A stretch of DNA of 64,000 nucleotides from positions 124,001 through 188,000 of the forward strand of contig DASUHB010000011.1 in the NCBI GenBank assembly GCA_036273715.1, written 5' to 3'. Origin of the DNA: Gemmatimonadaceae bacterium. Lineage in GTDB: Bacteria > Gemmatimonadota > Gemmatimonadetes > Gemmatimonadales > Gemmatimonadaceae. Below the pieces are notes generated by a model. That model was not told the origin of the DNA. It ran no database searches and saw nothing but the letters and a program-made list of their open reading frames with translations. Made by a program: the position numbers and the translations under genes. Within the stretch, counting starts at the first letter, position 1. Each line of letters opens with the position of its first letter. This document shows, piece by piece, positions 7,769-19,762 of the stretch.

Positions 7769-10700
7769 CTAGTGCACTCTCGTCAGGGCAATGCGGACGT
7801 CGTCGTCCATCACTTCGACCGTCTGCACCGCGTCAACTGTTGCCGCGACGTCACCGCCGATGATGACGTCGCTCGCGAGCACTTCCCCCGCCACGTAATT
7901 CCGGTGTTCCCGGACGGCGTTCTCCACGTCGGCGTTTCCTGTTACCTGCAACCGCACCCGATCGCTCACGACATACCGCAAATCTTTCCGCATCCGCTGG
8001 ACGCGGTTCACCACTTCTCTTGCCAACCCTTCGCGGCGCAAAGGCTCGCTTACCTCGGGATCGATGGCCGCGAAATAGCCGCTTTCTTCTTTCACGACGA
8101 GATCGCCCGTCGCCCGTCGAACGACGTCCAGGTCCTCGTGCGCCAGGGCATGCGACTCGCCTTCGACTGAAATCACCAACGACTCGCCGCGTGAAAAGCC
8201 CAACAACGCATCACTGCTCAGCGCCGCCACCGCTTTCGCGGCGAGCGGCGTCCGCTTGCCGAATCGCTTGCCGAGCGCGCGAAAATTCGGTTTCGCTTCG
8301 AGACGAACGAGTGCATCCCCGGTGAGCGCGAACTCCACCTGCTTCACATTCAGCTCTGAACGCAAGAGCGGCACCAACGTGTCCAATACACCAGCCCTGT
8401 AATTTGGCACCACACATACGAGCCTGGAAAGCGGCTGTCTGATCTTCACTCCTGCATCCTCTCGCGCCGCCCGCGCCAGCGTTGTCAGCCGCCGGATGTG
8501 GCCCATCGCCTGCTCGAGCGCCGCGTCGGCTTCCGCCATGGAGCACCCACCAAACGGGGCGAGGTGCACCGAGGTTCCACCGCCGCCGTCGCCGGCCGCC
8601 GTCAGCTCGCGGTGCATCCAATCGGTGACGAACGGTGCAAACGGAGCCAGCAGACGACACGTCACCACCAACACCTCGTGCAGTGTGGCGAACGCAGCGC
8701 GATTGTCCGGCGCGTCGACGTCGTAGAACCGGGCCCGGTTCACCCGCACGTACCAGTTGGACACGTCGTCGACCACGAAGTCCATGATCGCACGCAACGC
8801 CAACGTCGCATCGTACCGCCACATGAGTTCGTCCGCTTGGTGGCAGACGGACGCGAGCCGCGACAGCACCCAGCGGTCAACGAGCGGCCGCTCGGCGAGC
8901 GGCGGGTCGTCGCCGCCCGGGGTCCAGCCGAAGTTCGCGTACTGGGCGAACATGCCGCTGTAGACGTTCTTGAGGGTCAGAAGAAACTTGCCGGCCTGGT
9001 CGCGAATCAGCTCTTCGTCGAAGCGACGCGGCAGCCAGACCTGACTCGATGCGACGAGGAAGATGCGGGTCGCGTCGGCGCCGTGGCGCGCCATGACTGC
9101 CCACGGATCGACCACGTTGCCCTTGCTCTTCGACATCTTGGCGCCGGTGGCATCGAGCACGAGATCGTTGACCACGACGGCGCGATACGGCGCGGCGAGC
9201 GCGCTGGTGCCGCCGTCGGTGACGTTGTTAGGCAACGCGTCGCCCAGGCCCGTGGCGATCGCCAGAAGCGAATAGAACCACCCGCGCGTTTGATCGACGC
9301 CTTCGGCAATGAAGTCGGCCGGATACTGGCGGTTGATGATCGCGTGATTCTCGAACGGGTAGTGCCACTGCGCGAACGGCATCGACCCGGAATCGAACCA
9401 GGTATCGATCACCTCGGGCACGCGCCGCATCGTCGCGGGTTCGCGGCACTGGTCGCAGCGCAGCTCGTAGCGGTCGATGTACGGCTTGTGGGGGTCGAAG
9501 TCCGGCGGCAGCTCGCTGCCTAACCGGCGGGCGAGCTCGGCGTAGGAGCCGACCACGGTCACGTGCGATGCGTCGCGTTCGCACACCCACACCGGGAGCG
9601 GCGTGCCCCAATAGCGGTCGCGCGACAGCGCCCAATCGATGTTGTTCTCGAGCCACTCGCCAAACCGACCCTGTCCGACTTCGCTCGGATGCCAGTCGAC
9701 GCGCGCATTGCGCGCGAGCATGGCATCGCGGAACGAAGTGGTGCGGACGAACCATGACTCGCGCGCGTAGTAGAGCAGCGGCGTGCCGCACCGCCAGCAG
9801 TGCGGGTACGAGTGCTCAATCGTTCCCGCCTTCCAGAGCACGCCGCGGCGGCGGAGCTCTTCGATGATCACTGCATCCGCGCTCTTGACGAACATCCCGC
9901 CCACGAGCGGCATGTCGGCGGGGAATTCTCCCCGCAGATCGACCGGCTGCAGGAAGGCGAGTCCGTGCCGTTGGGCCGCGGCGTAGTCGTCGGCGCCGAA
10001 CGCCGGGGCCATGTGCACCACACCGCTGCCATCTTCGGCCGACACGAAGGATTCGGCGACGATCACTTCGTGTTCGCCCGTCGTGTACGGAATCCAGTCG
10101 AGCGGCCGGCGATAACGGCGTCCGGCGAGCTCGCGCCCAACGACGCGCCGCTCGACGCGCCAGCGGTCGGGCCAGTCGTCGCCTAACACAGCGGCCGCGC
10201 GCGACTCGGCCAGCATCAGGTTGGCCTCGCTGCCGTCGCGGCGCGCCAGCTCGAGATACACGAGGCTCGGATGCACCGCCAGCGCCACGTTGGACACGAG
10301 CGTCCACGGCGTCGTGGTCCAGACGAGGATCCGCGTTCCCTCTTCGCCCTCGAGCGCGAGCGCGACGTAGATACTCGGATCGCGCACATCCTCGTAGCCC
10401 TGCGCCACCTCGTGGCTCGACAGCGCCGTGCCGCATCGCGGGCAGTACGGGAGAATCTTGTGTCCGCGATAGAGCAGGCCGCGCCCGTGCAGCGCCGACA
10501 GCGCCCACCACACGCTCTCGATGTACTCGTGCGAGTACGTGATGTACGGGTCGCTGTAGTCCAGCCAGTAGCCGATGCGCGCGCTGAGCTTTTCCCACTC
10601 GCTCTTGTAGGTCCAGACGCTCTCGCGGCTCAGCCTGTTGAACTCCTCGACGCCCAGTTCCTCGATCTGCGGTTTGCCGCTGATGCCTAACCGCTTCTCG

Positions 10701-11011
10701 ACCTCGATCTCCACCGGCAGGCCGTGCGTGTCCCATCCGGCCTTGCGCAGCACGTGATAGCCCTTCATGGCGCGGTAGCGGCAGAAGAGATCCTTGATCG
10801 TGCGCGACAACACGTGGTGGATGCCGGGGCGGCCGTTGGCGGTGGGCGGGCCCTCGAAGAACACGAACTCGTCGGCGCCCGCGCGCGCGCGCAGCGTCTG
10901 GGCTAACAGATCCTCGGCCTCCCACTGGGCGAGGATCTGCTGCTCGAGCGTGTCGGCTGGGAGGTCCGGCGGCAGCAGGCGATACGTGGCCGTCGGCTCG
11001 GCGGCGGTCAT
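7769..11011 (-). CDS. ileS: Isoleucyl-tRNA synthetase
   Basis: The 1080-residue class I synthetase charges tRNA-Ile. The HIGH-type motif is seen as GRPGIHH near the N-terminus and the KMSKS loop as [10 protein letters not shown] large editing (CP1) insertion lies between them, and an anticodon-binding domain follows. The NGRPGIHH form and overall layout fit the eukaryotic-like (type 2) IleS branch, whose members are often less sensitive to mupirocin; that sensitivity was not tested here. The open frame runs to 11488, but the true start is the ATG at 11011, which overlaps the punA stop as ATGA. Confidence 0.96.
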   Translation of the reverse strand: MTAAEPTATYRLLPPDLPADTLEQQILAQWEAEDLLAQTLRARAGADEFVFFEGPPTANGRPGIHHVLSRTIKDLFCRYRAMKGYHVLRKAGWDTHGLPVEIEVEKRLGISGKPQIEELGVEEFNRLSRESVWTYKSEWEKLSARIGYWLDYSDPYITYSHEYIESVWWALSALHGRGLLYRGHKILPYCPRCGTALSSHEVAQGYEDVRDPSIYVALALEGEEGTRILVWTTTPWTLVSNVALAVHPSLVYLELARRDGSEANLMLAESRAAAVLGDDWPDRWRVERRVVGRELAGRRYRRPLDWIPYTTGEHEVIVAESFVSAEDGSGVVHMAPAFGADDYAAAQRHGLAFLQPVDLRGEFPADMPLVGGMFVKSADAVIIEELRRRGVLWKAGTIEHSYPHCWRCGTPLLYYARESWFVRTTSFRDAMLARNARVDWHPSEVGQGRFGEWLENNIDWALSRDRYWGTPLPVWVCERDASHVTVVGSYAELARRLGSELPPDFDPHKPYIDRYELRCDQCREPATMRRVPEVIDTWFDSGSMPFAQWHYPFENHAIINRQYPADFIAEGVDQTRGWFYSLLAIATGLGDALPNNVTDGGTSALAAPYRAVVVNDLVLDATGAKMSKSKGNVVDPWAVMARHGADATRIFLVASSQVWLPRRFDEELIRDQAGKFLLTLKNVYSGMFAQYANFGWTPGGDDPPLAERPLVDRWVLSRLASVCHQADELMWRYDATLALRAIMDFVVDDVSNWYVRVNRARFYDVDAPDNRAAFATLHEVLVVTCRLLAPFAPFVTDWMHRELTAAGDGGGGTSVHLAPFGGCSMAEADAALEQAMGHIRRLTTLARAAREDAGVKIRQPLSRLVCVVPNYRAGVLDTLVPLLRSELNVKQVEFALTGDALVRLEAKPNFRALGKRFGKRTPLAAKAVAALSSDALLGFSRGESLVISVEGESHALAHEDLDVVRRATGDLVVKEESGYFAAIDPEVSEPLRREGLAREVVNRVQRMRKDLRYVVSDRVRLQVTGNADVENAVREHRNYVAGEVLASDVIIGGDVAATVDAVQTVEVMDDDVRIALTRVH

Positions 11012-11886
11012 AGCTGACTGACGACGTCGCGCACGACGGCCGTGAGACGTGGCTCGGCCGAGGCTGCCACGGCGATGATCCGCTCGACCGTGGCCGGCTC
11101 CAGCGCGTCCGGCAGGCAGCGGTCGGTGATGATGGAGATGCCTAACACACGCATGCCCGCGTGTACGGCCACGATCACCTCCGGCACCGTGGACATCCCA
11201 ACCACGTCGGCGCCGATCGCCCGCAAAAAGCGGTACTCCGCCGGCGTCTCGAGGTTCGGCCCGGTGACGGCGACGTACACGCCCTCGCGCAGCACGATCC
11301 CGCGCGCCGCGGCCGCTTTCCGCGCGAGCACGCGCAGGTCCCGATCGTACGCGCACGACATGTCCGGGAAGCGCGGGCCGAGCGAGTCGTCGTTCGGCCC
11401 GATGAGCGGATTGTCCCCGAGCAGGTTGATGTGGTCGGCAATCATCATCAGATCGCCCGGGTCCCAGAGCGGGTGCATGCCGCCGCACGCGTTGGACACG
11501 ACCAGCGTGTGCGCGCCTAACTCACGCATGACGCGCACCGGAAACGAGACCTGCTGCGCCGTGTACCCCTCGTACAGGTGGAAGCGCCCCTGCATTGCCA
11601 CGGCGGGCCGGCCCGCCAGCGTGCCGCACAACAGCCGGCCGGCGTGCGACTCGGTCGTGGACAACGGGAAACCTGGAATGTCCGCATACGGGATGGCCAC
11701 TTGCACATCCATCTCGTCGGCCAGTGCGCCGAGTCCCGTGCCGAGGATGACCGCAACATCGGTGGGGCCATCGAAGCGGTCGCGCACAGCCGCAGCGGCC
11801 ACCGCCGCCTGCGCGCGCGTGTGCGCGTGTCGAGCGGGGACCTGCGCCGGCGCCAGGCGTGGATCGTCGAGTCGCACTCCCGTCAT
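11008..11886 (-). CDS. punA: Purine nucleoside phosphorylase
   Basis: The 292-residue enzyme cleaves purine nucleosides with phosphate, releasing the base for salvage; hpt upstream in the same run would convert the base to nucleotide. Visible signatures of the trimeric PNP/MTAP family are [11 protein letters not shown], the phosphate-site segment [16 protein letters not shown] and GMSTVPEVI. The start is the ATG at 11886 (AAGGA just upstream), which overlaps the divIVA stop as ATGA. Its own stop overlaps the ileS start the same way. The 18-residue segment after the start is proline/alanine-rich and probably disordered. Confidence 0.93.
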   Translation of the reverse strand: MTGVRLDDPRLAPAQVPARHAHTRAQAAVAAAAVRDRFDGPTDVAVILGTGLGALADEMDVQVAIPYADIPGFPLSTTESHAGRLLCGTLAGRPAVAMQGRFHLYEGYTAQQVSFPVRVMRELGAHTLVVSNACGGMHPLWDPGDLMMIADHINLLGDNPLIGPNDDSLGPRFPDMSCAYDRDLRVLARKAAAARGIVLREGVYVAVTGPNLETPAEYRFLRAIGADVVGMSTVPEVIVAVHAGMRVLGISIITDRCLPDALEPATVERIIAVAASAEPRLTAVVRDVVSQL

Positions 11887-12443
11887 TCCTTGACGAGCGA
11901 CTCCAGCCACGCCGGCGTCTTCACGTGCGCGCGCGGTTCCACAGCATCCGACTCCCCGCTCGTGCGCGACGGCCGCGCCGGCATCTCGGCCGCGTTGAGC
12001 TCCGCCAGGTGGCGCTCGACCAGTGCGCGCAGCTGCCCGACGTACGTCAACCGTGCCTTCTCGAGTGTCGTCAGCTCGCCCTCGAGGCGACGGATCTCCG
12101 CGCGTGCCACCTCGACTTGCCGCTCGCCCTCGGCGCGCGCCTCGCGCAGGATGAGCTGCGCTTCGCGCTCCGCCTGCTCGCGCATTTCCGATCGCAGCTG
12201 CTGCGCGGACACCAGCGCGTCGTTGAGCGCCTTGTCGCGCTCGCGGAATGCACGCAGCTGCTCGTGGAATCCGCGCGCTTTGGATTCGAGGTCCTGATTG
12301 AGGCGCGTCAGGCGCTCCAACTCATCGGCCACCTGCGCGCGAAAATCCTCGACCTTCTTTTCGTCGTAGCCGCGGAACGCCTTCGCCCCGAAGTCCCAGC
12401 GACGCACGTCGAGCGGTGAGAGATGAAAGGCTTCGTCTGTCAT
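11883..12443 (-). CDS. DivIVA-domain coiled-coil protein
   Basis: The 186-residue protein begins with a DivIVA/GpsB-like segment ([20 protein letters not shown], then DEKKVEDF). A long coiled coil follows, rich in E/R/A heptads, to about residue 150. DivIVA proteins bind curved membrane and organise division or polar growth. In diderms like this one the role is less defined. A basic, proline-containing tail of about 35 residues ends the protein. The start at 12443 overlaps the yggS stop as ATGA; upstream in-frame sequence is the yggS shadow. Cell-division or envelope scaffolding is the best guess. Confidence 0.85.
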   Translation of the reverse strand: MTDEAFHLSPLDVRRWDFGAKAFRGYDEKKVEDFRAQVADELERLTRLNQDLESKARGFHEQLRAFRERDKALNDALVSAQQLRSEMREQAEREAQLILREARAEGERQVEVARAEIRRLEGELTTLEKARLTYVGQLRALVERHLAELNAAEMPARPSRTSGESDAVEPRAHVKTPAWLESLVKE

Positions 12444-13129
12444 TGGTCTCTCGCTCCAAACAGGATGGTGCCGAGCCGTACCATCGTCGCCCCCTCTTCC
12501 ACCGCCACCTCGTAGTCGTTGGACATGCCCATCGACAACTCGGTCACGTGCGCCCCGCACGTCCGGGCGAGCAGTGCGCGCGCCTCCCGTGCGCCGGCGA
12601 ACACTCGCCGCAAAACGATCTCGGTGGCGTCGAGCGGCGCCATCGTCATCGCGCCGCGCACCGTCATACCCGTGAATCCTGCCATTCGCTCCGCGGCCGC
12701 CGGCAGCTCCTTCAGCGAAAATCCGCCCTTGGTTTCTTCACCCGACGGATTCACTTGAATCAGCACATCCACGGGCGTCCCTCGCGACGCGCCGTATTCG
12801 TGCACCGCACGCGCCAAACGCTCGCTGTCGATCGAGTGGACGAGTGCGAAGCGCTCCACTGCTCCCTTCACCTTGTTGCGTTGGAGATGGCCGATGAGAT
12901 GCCACCGCACTGGAACCGAGGTCTCGTCCATCTTGTGCAACGCTTCCTGGATGCGATTTTCGCCGACATCGGCGAGACCGGCGCGCCAAGCGGCCTCGAC
13001 GGCATCTGCGCCGTGCGTCTTGGTGACCGCCACGATCGTGACGCTCTGACCATGTCCGCCCCGCGCCGCCGCCGCGCCGATCCGCTGTCGGACCTCGGAC
13101 ACCCGATCGGCGATGTCCTCAAAGTGCAT
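12440..13129 (-). CDS. yggS: YggS/PLPBP pyridoxal-phosphate homeostasis protein
   Basis: The 229-residue protein has the alanine-racemase-like TIM barrel of the PLP-binding YggS family. These proteins handle pyridoxal phosphate and influence amino-acid balance rather than catalyse a known reaction. The PLP lysine is K37 in VAVTKTHG. Other signatures are GENRIQEA, WHLIGHLQRNK and LSMGMSNDYEVAVEEG. A possible promoter lies directly upstream: TTGCAT and ATAAAT (plus-strand ATTTAT at 13139-13144) spaced by 16 bases. That would leave a very short leader, so the gene may also be read through from cdaA. Confidence 0.93.
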   Translation of the reverse strand: MHFEDIADRVSEVRQRIGAAAARGGHGQSVTIVAVTKTHGADAVEAAWRAGLADVGENRIQEALHKMDETSVPVRWHLIGHLQRNKVKGAVERFALVHSIDSERLARAVHEYGASRGTPVDVLIQVNPSGEETKGGFSLKELPAAAERMAGFTGMTVRGAMTMAPLDATEIVLRRVFAGAREARALLARTCGAHVTELSMGMSNDYEVAVEEGATMVRLGTILFGARDQ

Positions 13130-13179
13130 AAGCTCTGAATTTATCGCCGCTTACAGTGCGATGCAATCAGGCGATCAAC

Positions 13180-13980
13180 TCATGCCCGCATCTGCAGCAC
13201 GGGCTGCTCTGCAGACGTCCGGAGGGGGCGGCCGGAGAGCAGGTCGCGGACCTGGGGCGCCGTCAGTCCCCTGAGGAGGCGTCCGTTCTGCGCCACCGAA
13301 ATCGTGGCGCTTTCCTCCGACACGACCACCACCAGCGCATCGCTCTCCTCGCTCAGGCCCAGCGCCGCGCGGTGCCGAGTGCCTAACGTGCGGTCGGTCA
13401 TCTGCGCCTGGGTGAGCGGCAGGATGCACCCGGCGCCGATGATCGTGTCGCCGCGGATGATCACCGCGCCGTCGTGCAGCGGCGAGTACGGCGTGAAGAT
13501 GGTGGCCAGCAGGTCGGCGGAGACCTTTGCCTGCATCTCGGTGCCCGACGCGACGTAGTCGCCTAACGCAATCTCCCGCTCCAGCGCGATGATGCAGCCG
13601 ATGCTCGACCGGCTCAGGCGCTCGACAGCGTCGGCGATCTCTTCCGCCACTTCGCTCACGTCCATGCGCTTGAAGAACCGCGTCACCCGCGATTGCCCCA
13701 GCCGCGCCAGCGCCGCCCGCAGCTCGGGCTGAAAGATCACGAGCGCCGCGAACGCGCCGTAGGTGAACAGCACGCCCAACAAATACGTGATCATCGTGAA
13801 CTTGAAGATCCACGCCAGTGCGTACGTCAGCACCAGGACGACGATCCCGATGAGCATCTGCACCGCGCGCGTGCCGTGCAACAGCAGCAACAATCGATAG
13901 ATGCCGTACGCCACGACCGCGATCTCGATTGCGTCGCGCCAACCGAACGTTAGAAACCGAAACTGATCGAGGATGTTCAC
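13180..13980 (-). CDS. cdaA: CdaA-type membrane diadenylate cyclase
   Basis: This 266-residue enzyme makes the second messenger c-di-AMP from two ATP. Three N-terminal hydrophobic segments (about residues 12-85) anchor it in the membrane. The DAC catalytic domain carries both diagnostic motifs, DGA in PLHDGAVII and RHR in GTRHRAALG. The start is a GTG at 13980 overlapping the folP stop as GTGA. An ATG-initiated frame upstream belongs to folP shadow sequence. The neighbours folP, tilS, hpt and ftsH are a familiar context for this gene. No c-di-AMP phosphodiesterase is in the window. Confidence 0.95.
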   Translation of the reverse strand: MNILDQFRFLTFGWRDAIEIAVVAYGIYRLLLLLHGTRAVQMLIGIVVLVLTYALAWIFKFTMITYLLGVLFTYGAFAALVIFQPELRAALARLGQSRVTRFFKRMDVSEVAEEIADAVERLSRSSIGCIIALEREIALGDYVASGTEMQAKVSADLLATIFTPYSPLHDGAVIIRGDTIIGAGCILPLTQAQMTDRTLGTRHRAALGLSEESDALVVVVSEESATISVAQNGRLLRGLTAPQVRDLLSGRPLRTSAEQPVLQMRA

Positions 13981-14840
13981 GCCGTGTCTCTGCTCTGCAG
14001 AATGCTCCAGGCCACATCCAGCGCCCGGCGAGCCGCGCGGACGTCGTGGACTCGAAAGATGCGCGCGCCGAACGCAAGCGCCATGACGTTCGCCGCGATC
14101 GTTCCTTCGACGCGATCGGCGGGCATCGACACTCCGCTCAATTCGCCCACGAATCGCTTCCGCGATACACCAATCGCCACTGGATACCCGAGGTTCGCCA
14201 AGCGACCGAGCGAGCCCAGGACCGCCACCGAGTGCTCGGTCCGTTTCGCGAAACCGATGCCGGGATCGAGCGCGATTCGCGATCGTTCGACGCCCGAGCA
14301 TTCGGCCGCGGAAACAGCACGCCGGAGCTCGCCGATCACCTCATCCATGACGTTTCCACCATAGCTCGCGAAGCGGTACGTCCCCATCTCGCTCACGCCG
14401 CCACGCGAATGCATGAGGATAACACCGGCGCGCGCTTCCGCGCAGACCTCGCTCATGGCCGGGTCCAGACGAAACGCAGAGACGTCGTTGATGATGTCGA
14501 CACCATGGTCGAGCACCGCGCGCGCGACGCCGCTCTTGACCGTGTCCACAGACAGCGGCACGTGCGGGACCTGCTCGCGCAGCGATCGTACGACCGGCGC
14601 GATTCGCCTCAGCTCTTCGGCAGCGTCGACCGGCTCGGCGCCCTGGGGACGGGTGGACTCGCCGCCCACGTCCAGCACGTCGGCGCCTTCGTCGACCAAC
14701 CGCAGTCCCTGCTCTACCGCGAGCTCGGGCACGAGAAAGCGGCCGCCGTCGCTGAAGCTGTCGGGCGTGACGTTGATGATGCCGAGGATGACGGGCCGGT
14801 CGAGCGAGAGGGAGCCGCGGCGGATGGCCCAGGAAGGCAT
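13977..14840 (-). CDS. folP: Dihydropteroate synthase
   Basis: FolP joins p-aminobenzoate to the pterin diphosphate in folate synthesis and is the target of sulfonamides. The 287-residue TIM-barrel product shows the pterin-site motifs GIINVTPDSFSDGG and DVGGESTRPQGAEPV, then DIINDVSAF, ALDPGIGFAK and GVSRKRFVGEL. It is full length for the family. It starts 76 bases after the ftsH stop, with a strong GC hairpin between, and overlaps cdaA by four bases. Confidence 0.95.
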   Translation of the reverse strand: MPSWAIRRGSLSLDRPVILGIINVTPDSFSDGGRFLVPELAVEQGLRLVDEGADVLDVGGESTRPQGAEPVDAAEELRRIAPVVRSLREQVPHVPLSVDTVKSGVARAVLDHGVDIINDVSAFRLDPAMSEVCAEARAGVILMHSRGGVSEMGTYRFASYGGNVMDEVIGELRRAVSAAECSGVERSRIALDPGIGFAKRTEHSVAVLGSLGRLANLGYPVAIGVSRKRFVGELSGVSMPADRVEGTIAANVMALAFGARIFRVHDVRAARRALDVAWSILQSRDTA

Positions 14841-14881
14841 GTAAAACTGGGGGAAGCGGCGGCTGTCGCCGCGTCGCAGAA

Positions 14882-14902
14882 GCGGCGGCGATGCGCCGCC
14901 GC
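14882..14902. terminator. Perfect GC hairpin between ftsH and folP
   Basis: A 9-base perfect stem, GCGGCGGCG (14882-14890) and CGCCGCCGC (14894-14902), closes a three-base loop. It lies 15 bases downstream of the ftsH stop on the minus strand. No run of T follows on either strand, so it is not a classic intrinsic terminator. It may attenuate or stabilise the ftsH 3' end. Confidence 0.45.
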
Positions 14903-14916
14903 CTCGTTGTTTCGTC

Positions 14917-16889
<1,973 letters not shown>

Positions 16890-16890
<1 letters not shown>

Positions 16891-17435
16891 TACTGCAAGC
16901 TCGCGATATAGGGCAAGTGACGAAAATTCTCAGCGTGATCCAGCCCATACCCAACCAGGAACTCATCCGGGGCATCGAAACCCACGAGTGCTACCTCATA
17001 CTGCAGGTGCTCGGCCACGTGCTTGTGAAGCAACGCGCAAATGTCAAGCGAACGCGGCCGTCGTGACTCAAGCAGACCAATCAGCCGGTTCAACGTCCGG
17101 CCCGAGTCGATGATGTCCTCTACTAATATTATGTGCTTTCCCTCGAGCGTGGTTTCCGGATCATAGACGAGCCTGACATGCCCGCTCGATTCCGTGCCGT
17201 CTCCGTAGCTCGAAGCGACCAGGAAATCGACCTGCAGCGGACGCCGGATTTGTCGGACGAGGTCTCCTAGAAAGATAAAGCTTCCTTTGAGTAGACCCAA
17301 CACCAACAGCTCGCCGTCGGGATACCGAGCGGTCACCTCTTCGCCCAGCTCCCTGACCCGGGCGGCGATTTGCTTCTCGTCGAAAGCAATCCGTTTGATC
17401 GCGCGACCGTCCAACCTCGGATCAGCAGTCGTCAC
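16890..17435 (-). CDS. hpt: Hypoxanthine phosphoribosyltransferase
   Basis: Hpt salvages hypoxanthine or guanine with PRPP to give IMP or GMP. The 181-residue protein carries the PRPP-binding motif ILVEDIIDSGRT and the family signature LGLLKGSFIFLGDLVRQI. The start is a GTG at 17435 (MTTADPRLDG), which overlaps the tilS stop by 14 bases; in-frame codons further upstream are tilS shadow. The tilS-hpt-ftsH order is widely conserved in bacteria, which supports the calls. Confidence 0.94.
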
Positions 17436-18723
17436 GTTCGCATCGGTACAACGCCATCGGTCGACCGGACCGCACGGTGGCCGCAGAACTGCGGCGAACG
17501 CCGGGGACCCACACAATCCGCTCATCCACCAACACGACAGGCCACGCGCGGCGACGCACGGCGTCGATCCCTGCGTCGCGAAAGAGTCCCTTCAGCCGGC
17601 GTTCGACGGCCGCCCCGTGCGGCAGCATGCGATCGCCGGCCTCCCATGCCCGGACTACCACCCGCAAACCGGTCGCGGGAAGCAACGCGGACCACAAATC
17701 GTCCGGCTCAGCCCCGCTCTCTTGCGTTACGCGACGAAACTGCCAGCCGCCGATCGACGTTGCGTTGGTCATCTCGCGCGAGCCGCGAATCGCCTCACCA
17801 TTCGCGCGACGGACCAGCAAGGTTTCACCGACGCGCACTGCCTCGAACCGACCAGAAAGTTGAATGCGCGCGCCCGGTCTTCCTGTAATAGTAAACGCGG
17901 CAAGACGCTCCGTTCCACGCCAGTCCAGCGCAAGCCCAACGCGCGACGCCAGCGCCGGCCAGAGCACACGAAGCTGGTCCGCATCATAGGAGACGAGTGA
18001 GGAGCGAGCAACCTCGAGCGCGCCCGACACGTGGACGTCGACATGCGCATCGATCCACTCATCGACGTCTCGCCTCAGCGCCCATGCACGATTGGACACC
18101 GACAACAGTGCCTCAGTCAACCCGGGCTGTGCCTGCTCGAGCGCGGGCAGAATCTCGAGGCGCGCGCGGTTTCTCGCGTACGCGAGCGACCCATTGGACG
18201 GATCCTCCACCCAATCTAGCTGACGCTCGGCAGCGTACGATGCGAGCTCGTCGCGCGTAAACGAAAGCAGCGGACGAACGACTCCGGCGCCGGCGTGCAG
18301 CGCGGCTAGTCCGCGTGCGCCTGAATCTCGGAGCGCACGCATGAAAATCGTCTCGATGTGATCGTTTCGCGTATGACCCGTGGCGACGACGGCGTCGTGC
18401 TCCCGCGCGAGGGTTCGCAAAAACTGCCAGCGCGCATCGCGCCAGGCCGCCTCGCGCTGCGCGAGATCCGCCGGCGCCACACCGACGCGCACCGGGAGGC
18501 CGAGCGATCGCGCCGCGGCGCTCACGCGTCGCACCGCGCGACGCGCCGCCGGTCCGGTGCGATGATCGAACGCGGCGACCGTCAGCACTCGTGCGGGCAT
18601 CGCATGCGCAACGGCGTCGAGCAGCGCCATGGAATCGAGACCGCCGGACACGGCAACGACGACGCGCGGGAACGGAGCCAACACGCGCGTCACTTCGTCA
18701 CGGACCCGGGCGGTGATGCTCAT
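17422..18723 (-). CDS. tilS: tRNA(Ile)-lysidine synthase
   Basis: TilS converts C34 of the CAU-anticodon tRNA-Ile to lysidine so that it reads AUA. The 433-residue product has the N-type ATP-pyrophosphatase loop SGGLDS at 26-31, then the family segments ATGHTRNDHIETI and DPSN. The C-terminal substrate-binding domain is divergent. The frame extends to 18843; the ATG at 18723 gives the normal N-terminus. No GTTAGGC motif falls anywhere in this gene or in hpt, the longest such gap in the first half of the window. It is the first gene of the long minus-strand run. Confidence 0.93.
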   Translation of the reverse strand: MSITARVRDEVTRVLAPFPRVVVAVSGGLDSMALLDAVAHAMPARVLTVAAFDHRTGPAARRAVRRVSAAARSLGLPVRVGVAPADLAQREAAWRDARWQFLRTLAREHDAVVATGHTRNDHIETIFMRALRDSGARGLAALHAGAGVVRPLLSFTRDELASYAAERQLDWVEDPSNGSLAYARNRARLEILPALEQAQPGLTEALLSVSNRAWALRRDVDEWIDAHVDVHVSGALEVARSSLVSYDADQLRVLWPALASRVGLALDWRGTERLAAFTITGRPGARIQLSGRFEAVRVGETLLVRRANGEAIRGSREMTNATSIGGWQFRRVTQESGAEPDDLWSALLPATGLRVVVRAWEAGDRMLPHGAAVERRLKGLFRDAGIDAVRRRAWPVVLVDERIVWVPGVRRSSAATVRSGRPMALYRCERDDC

Positions 18724-18832
18724 GTCAGCAAAGTTACCGGCCTGGTCGTGCTCCGTCACACTGGACCCATCTGCGGCGTCCTCGTACATTCTCGAAGTCG
18801 GCGTCGGACTGCCATCCATACAAGGACACGAC

Positions 18833-19018
18833 GTGATTACCAACGGTGTACTCGGGGTCCTCTGGACCGCTCTTGGACTAGGCTGCTTCTATATCGCGTT
18901 GACCTGGATCAACGGCCTGCTGGGGCATTTCCTCACGCCGATGTTCCTGCTCACCGCGTCGCGTTTTCTCAAGCCTGAGCAGCCCGAAGCGGACGCGGAG
19001 CGCGAGCCCGCGCGTTGA
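18833..19018 (+). CDS. Small hydrophobic membrane protein
   Basis: A GTG at 18833 with AAGGA eight bases upstream opens a 61-codon frame. The product has a hydrophobic stretch at about residues 5-27 and a second weaker one at about 30-45, then a charged tail (ending DAEREPAR). I do not recognise a family. It is divergent from tilS with about 110 bases between the start codons. The ribosome-binding site and membrane character support a real gene, but comparative data would be needed to confirm it. Confidence 0.5.
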   Translation: MITNGVLGVLWTALGLGCFYIALTWINGLLGHFLTPMFLLTASRFLKPEQPEADAEREPAR

Positions 19019-19159
19019 TTTTCGAGCACAACGCCCAAGACGAAACGGTGGCCTTGGCGGGCTCGTAGGGCATCTCGAGGGGTAGCACAACCTGAACCCT
19101 TGCCGTGAAGCGTCGGACGCGAGGATGGACTCCATCGCGACGAGCTTCCAGGAGTCCCC

Positions 19160-19762
19160 ATGGGTCTGATCGTCCTGCTGATCATCGTCGTCGTGCTTGG
19201 CTTCTGGTTCGTGGGCGTGTACAACGGTTTGGTTGCGCTCAAGAACCAGGTGTTCAATGCCTGGAAGCAGATCGACGTGCAGCTCAAGCGCCGTCACGAT
19301 CTCATTCCGAATCTCGTTGAAACCGTGAAGGGCGCGATGAACTTCGAGCGGGACACGCTCGAGGCCGTGGTGACCGCGCGCAACAAGGCGATTGCGGTGC
19401 AGGCGCCGGCGGCCGGCGCCGCGCCGTCGGCGCAGCAGGTCCAGCAGACGGCGGCCGCGGAATCGCAGCTGACCGGTGCGTTAGGCAGACTCTTCGCCGT
19501 GGTCGAGGCCTATCCCGATCTCAAGGCGACCGGCAACGTCGCGCAGCTGCAAGAGGAGCTGACGTCGACGGAGAACAAAATCGCGTTCGCGCGGCAACTC
19601 TACAACGACACCGCCACGCAGTACAACACGAAGCAGCAGCAGTTCCCGGCCAACCTCGTGGCCGGCTTCGCGAAGGCCGCTCCGGCGGAATTGTGGGAGA
19701 TCAGCGACGCCGCCGAGCGCGAGAACGTGAAGGTCGATCTCTCCATGAACCCGAAGAAGTGA
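19160..19762 (+). CDS. lemA: LemA family protein
   Basis: The 200-residue protein has one N-terminal membrane anchor (about 3-23) and a helical periplasmic or cytoplasmic domain. The family core is clear: GVYNGLVALKNQVFNAWKQI, the segment RRHDLIPNLVETVKG and VVTARNKAI. LemA proteins are of uncertain function and are often paired with HtpX-type peptidases, as here. AGGAG lies five bases before the ATG. The stop overlaps the htpX start as GTGA. A GTTAGGC motif encodes Leu-Gly at 19479. Confidence 0.93.
   Translation: MGLIVLLIIVVVLGFWFVGVYNGLVALKNQVFNAWKQIDVQLKRRHDLIPNLVETVKGAMNFERDTLEAVVTARNKAIAVQAPAAGAAPSAQQVQQTAAAESQLTGALGRLFAVVEAYPDLKATGNVAQLQEELTSTENKIAFARQLYNDTATQYNTKQQQFPANLVAGFAKAAPAELWEISDAAERENVKVDLSMNPKK

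Noticed and set aside
11012-11488. 159-residue N-terminal extension of ileS
   Set aside because: It overlaps punA in another frame and has no synthetase features; the ATGA overlap at 11011 gives the natural start.
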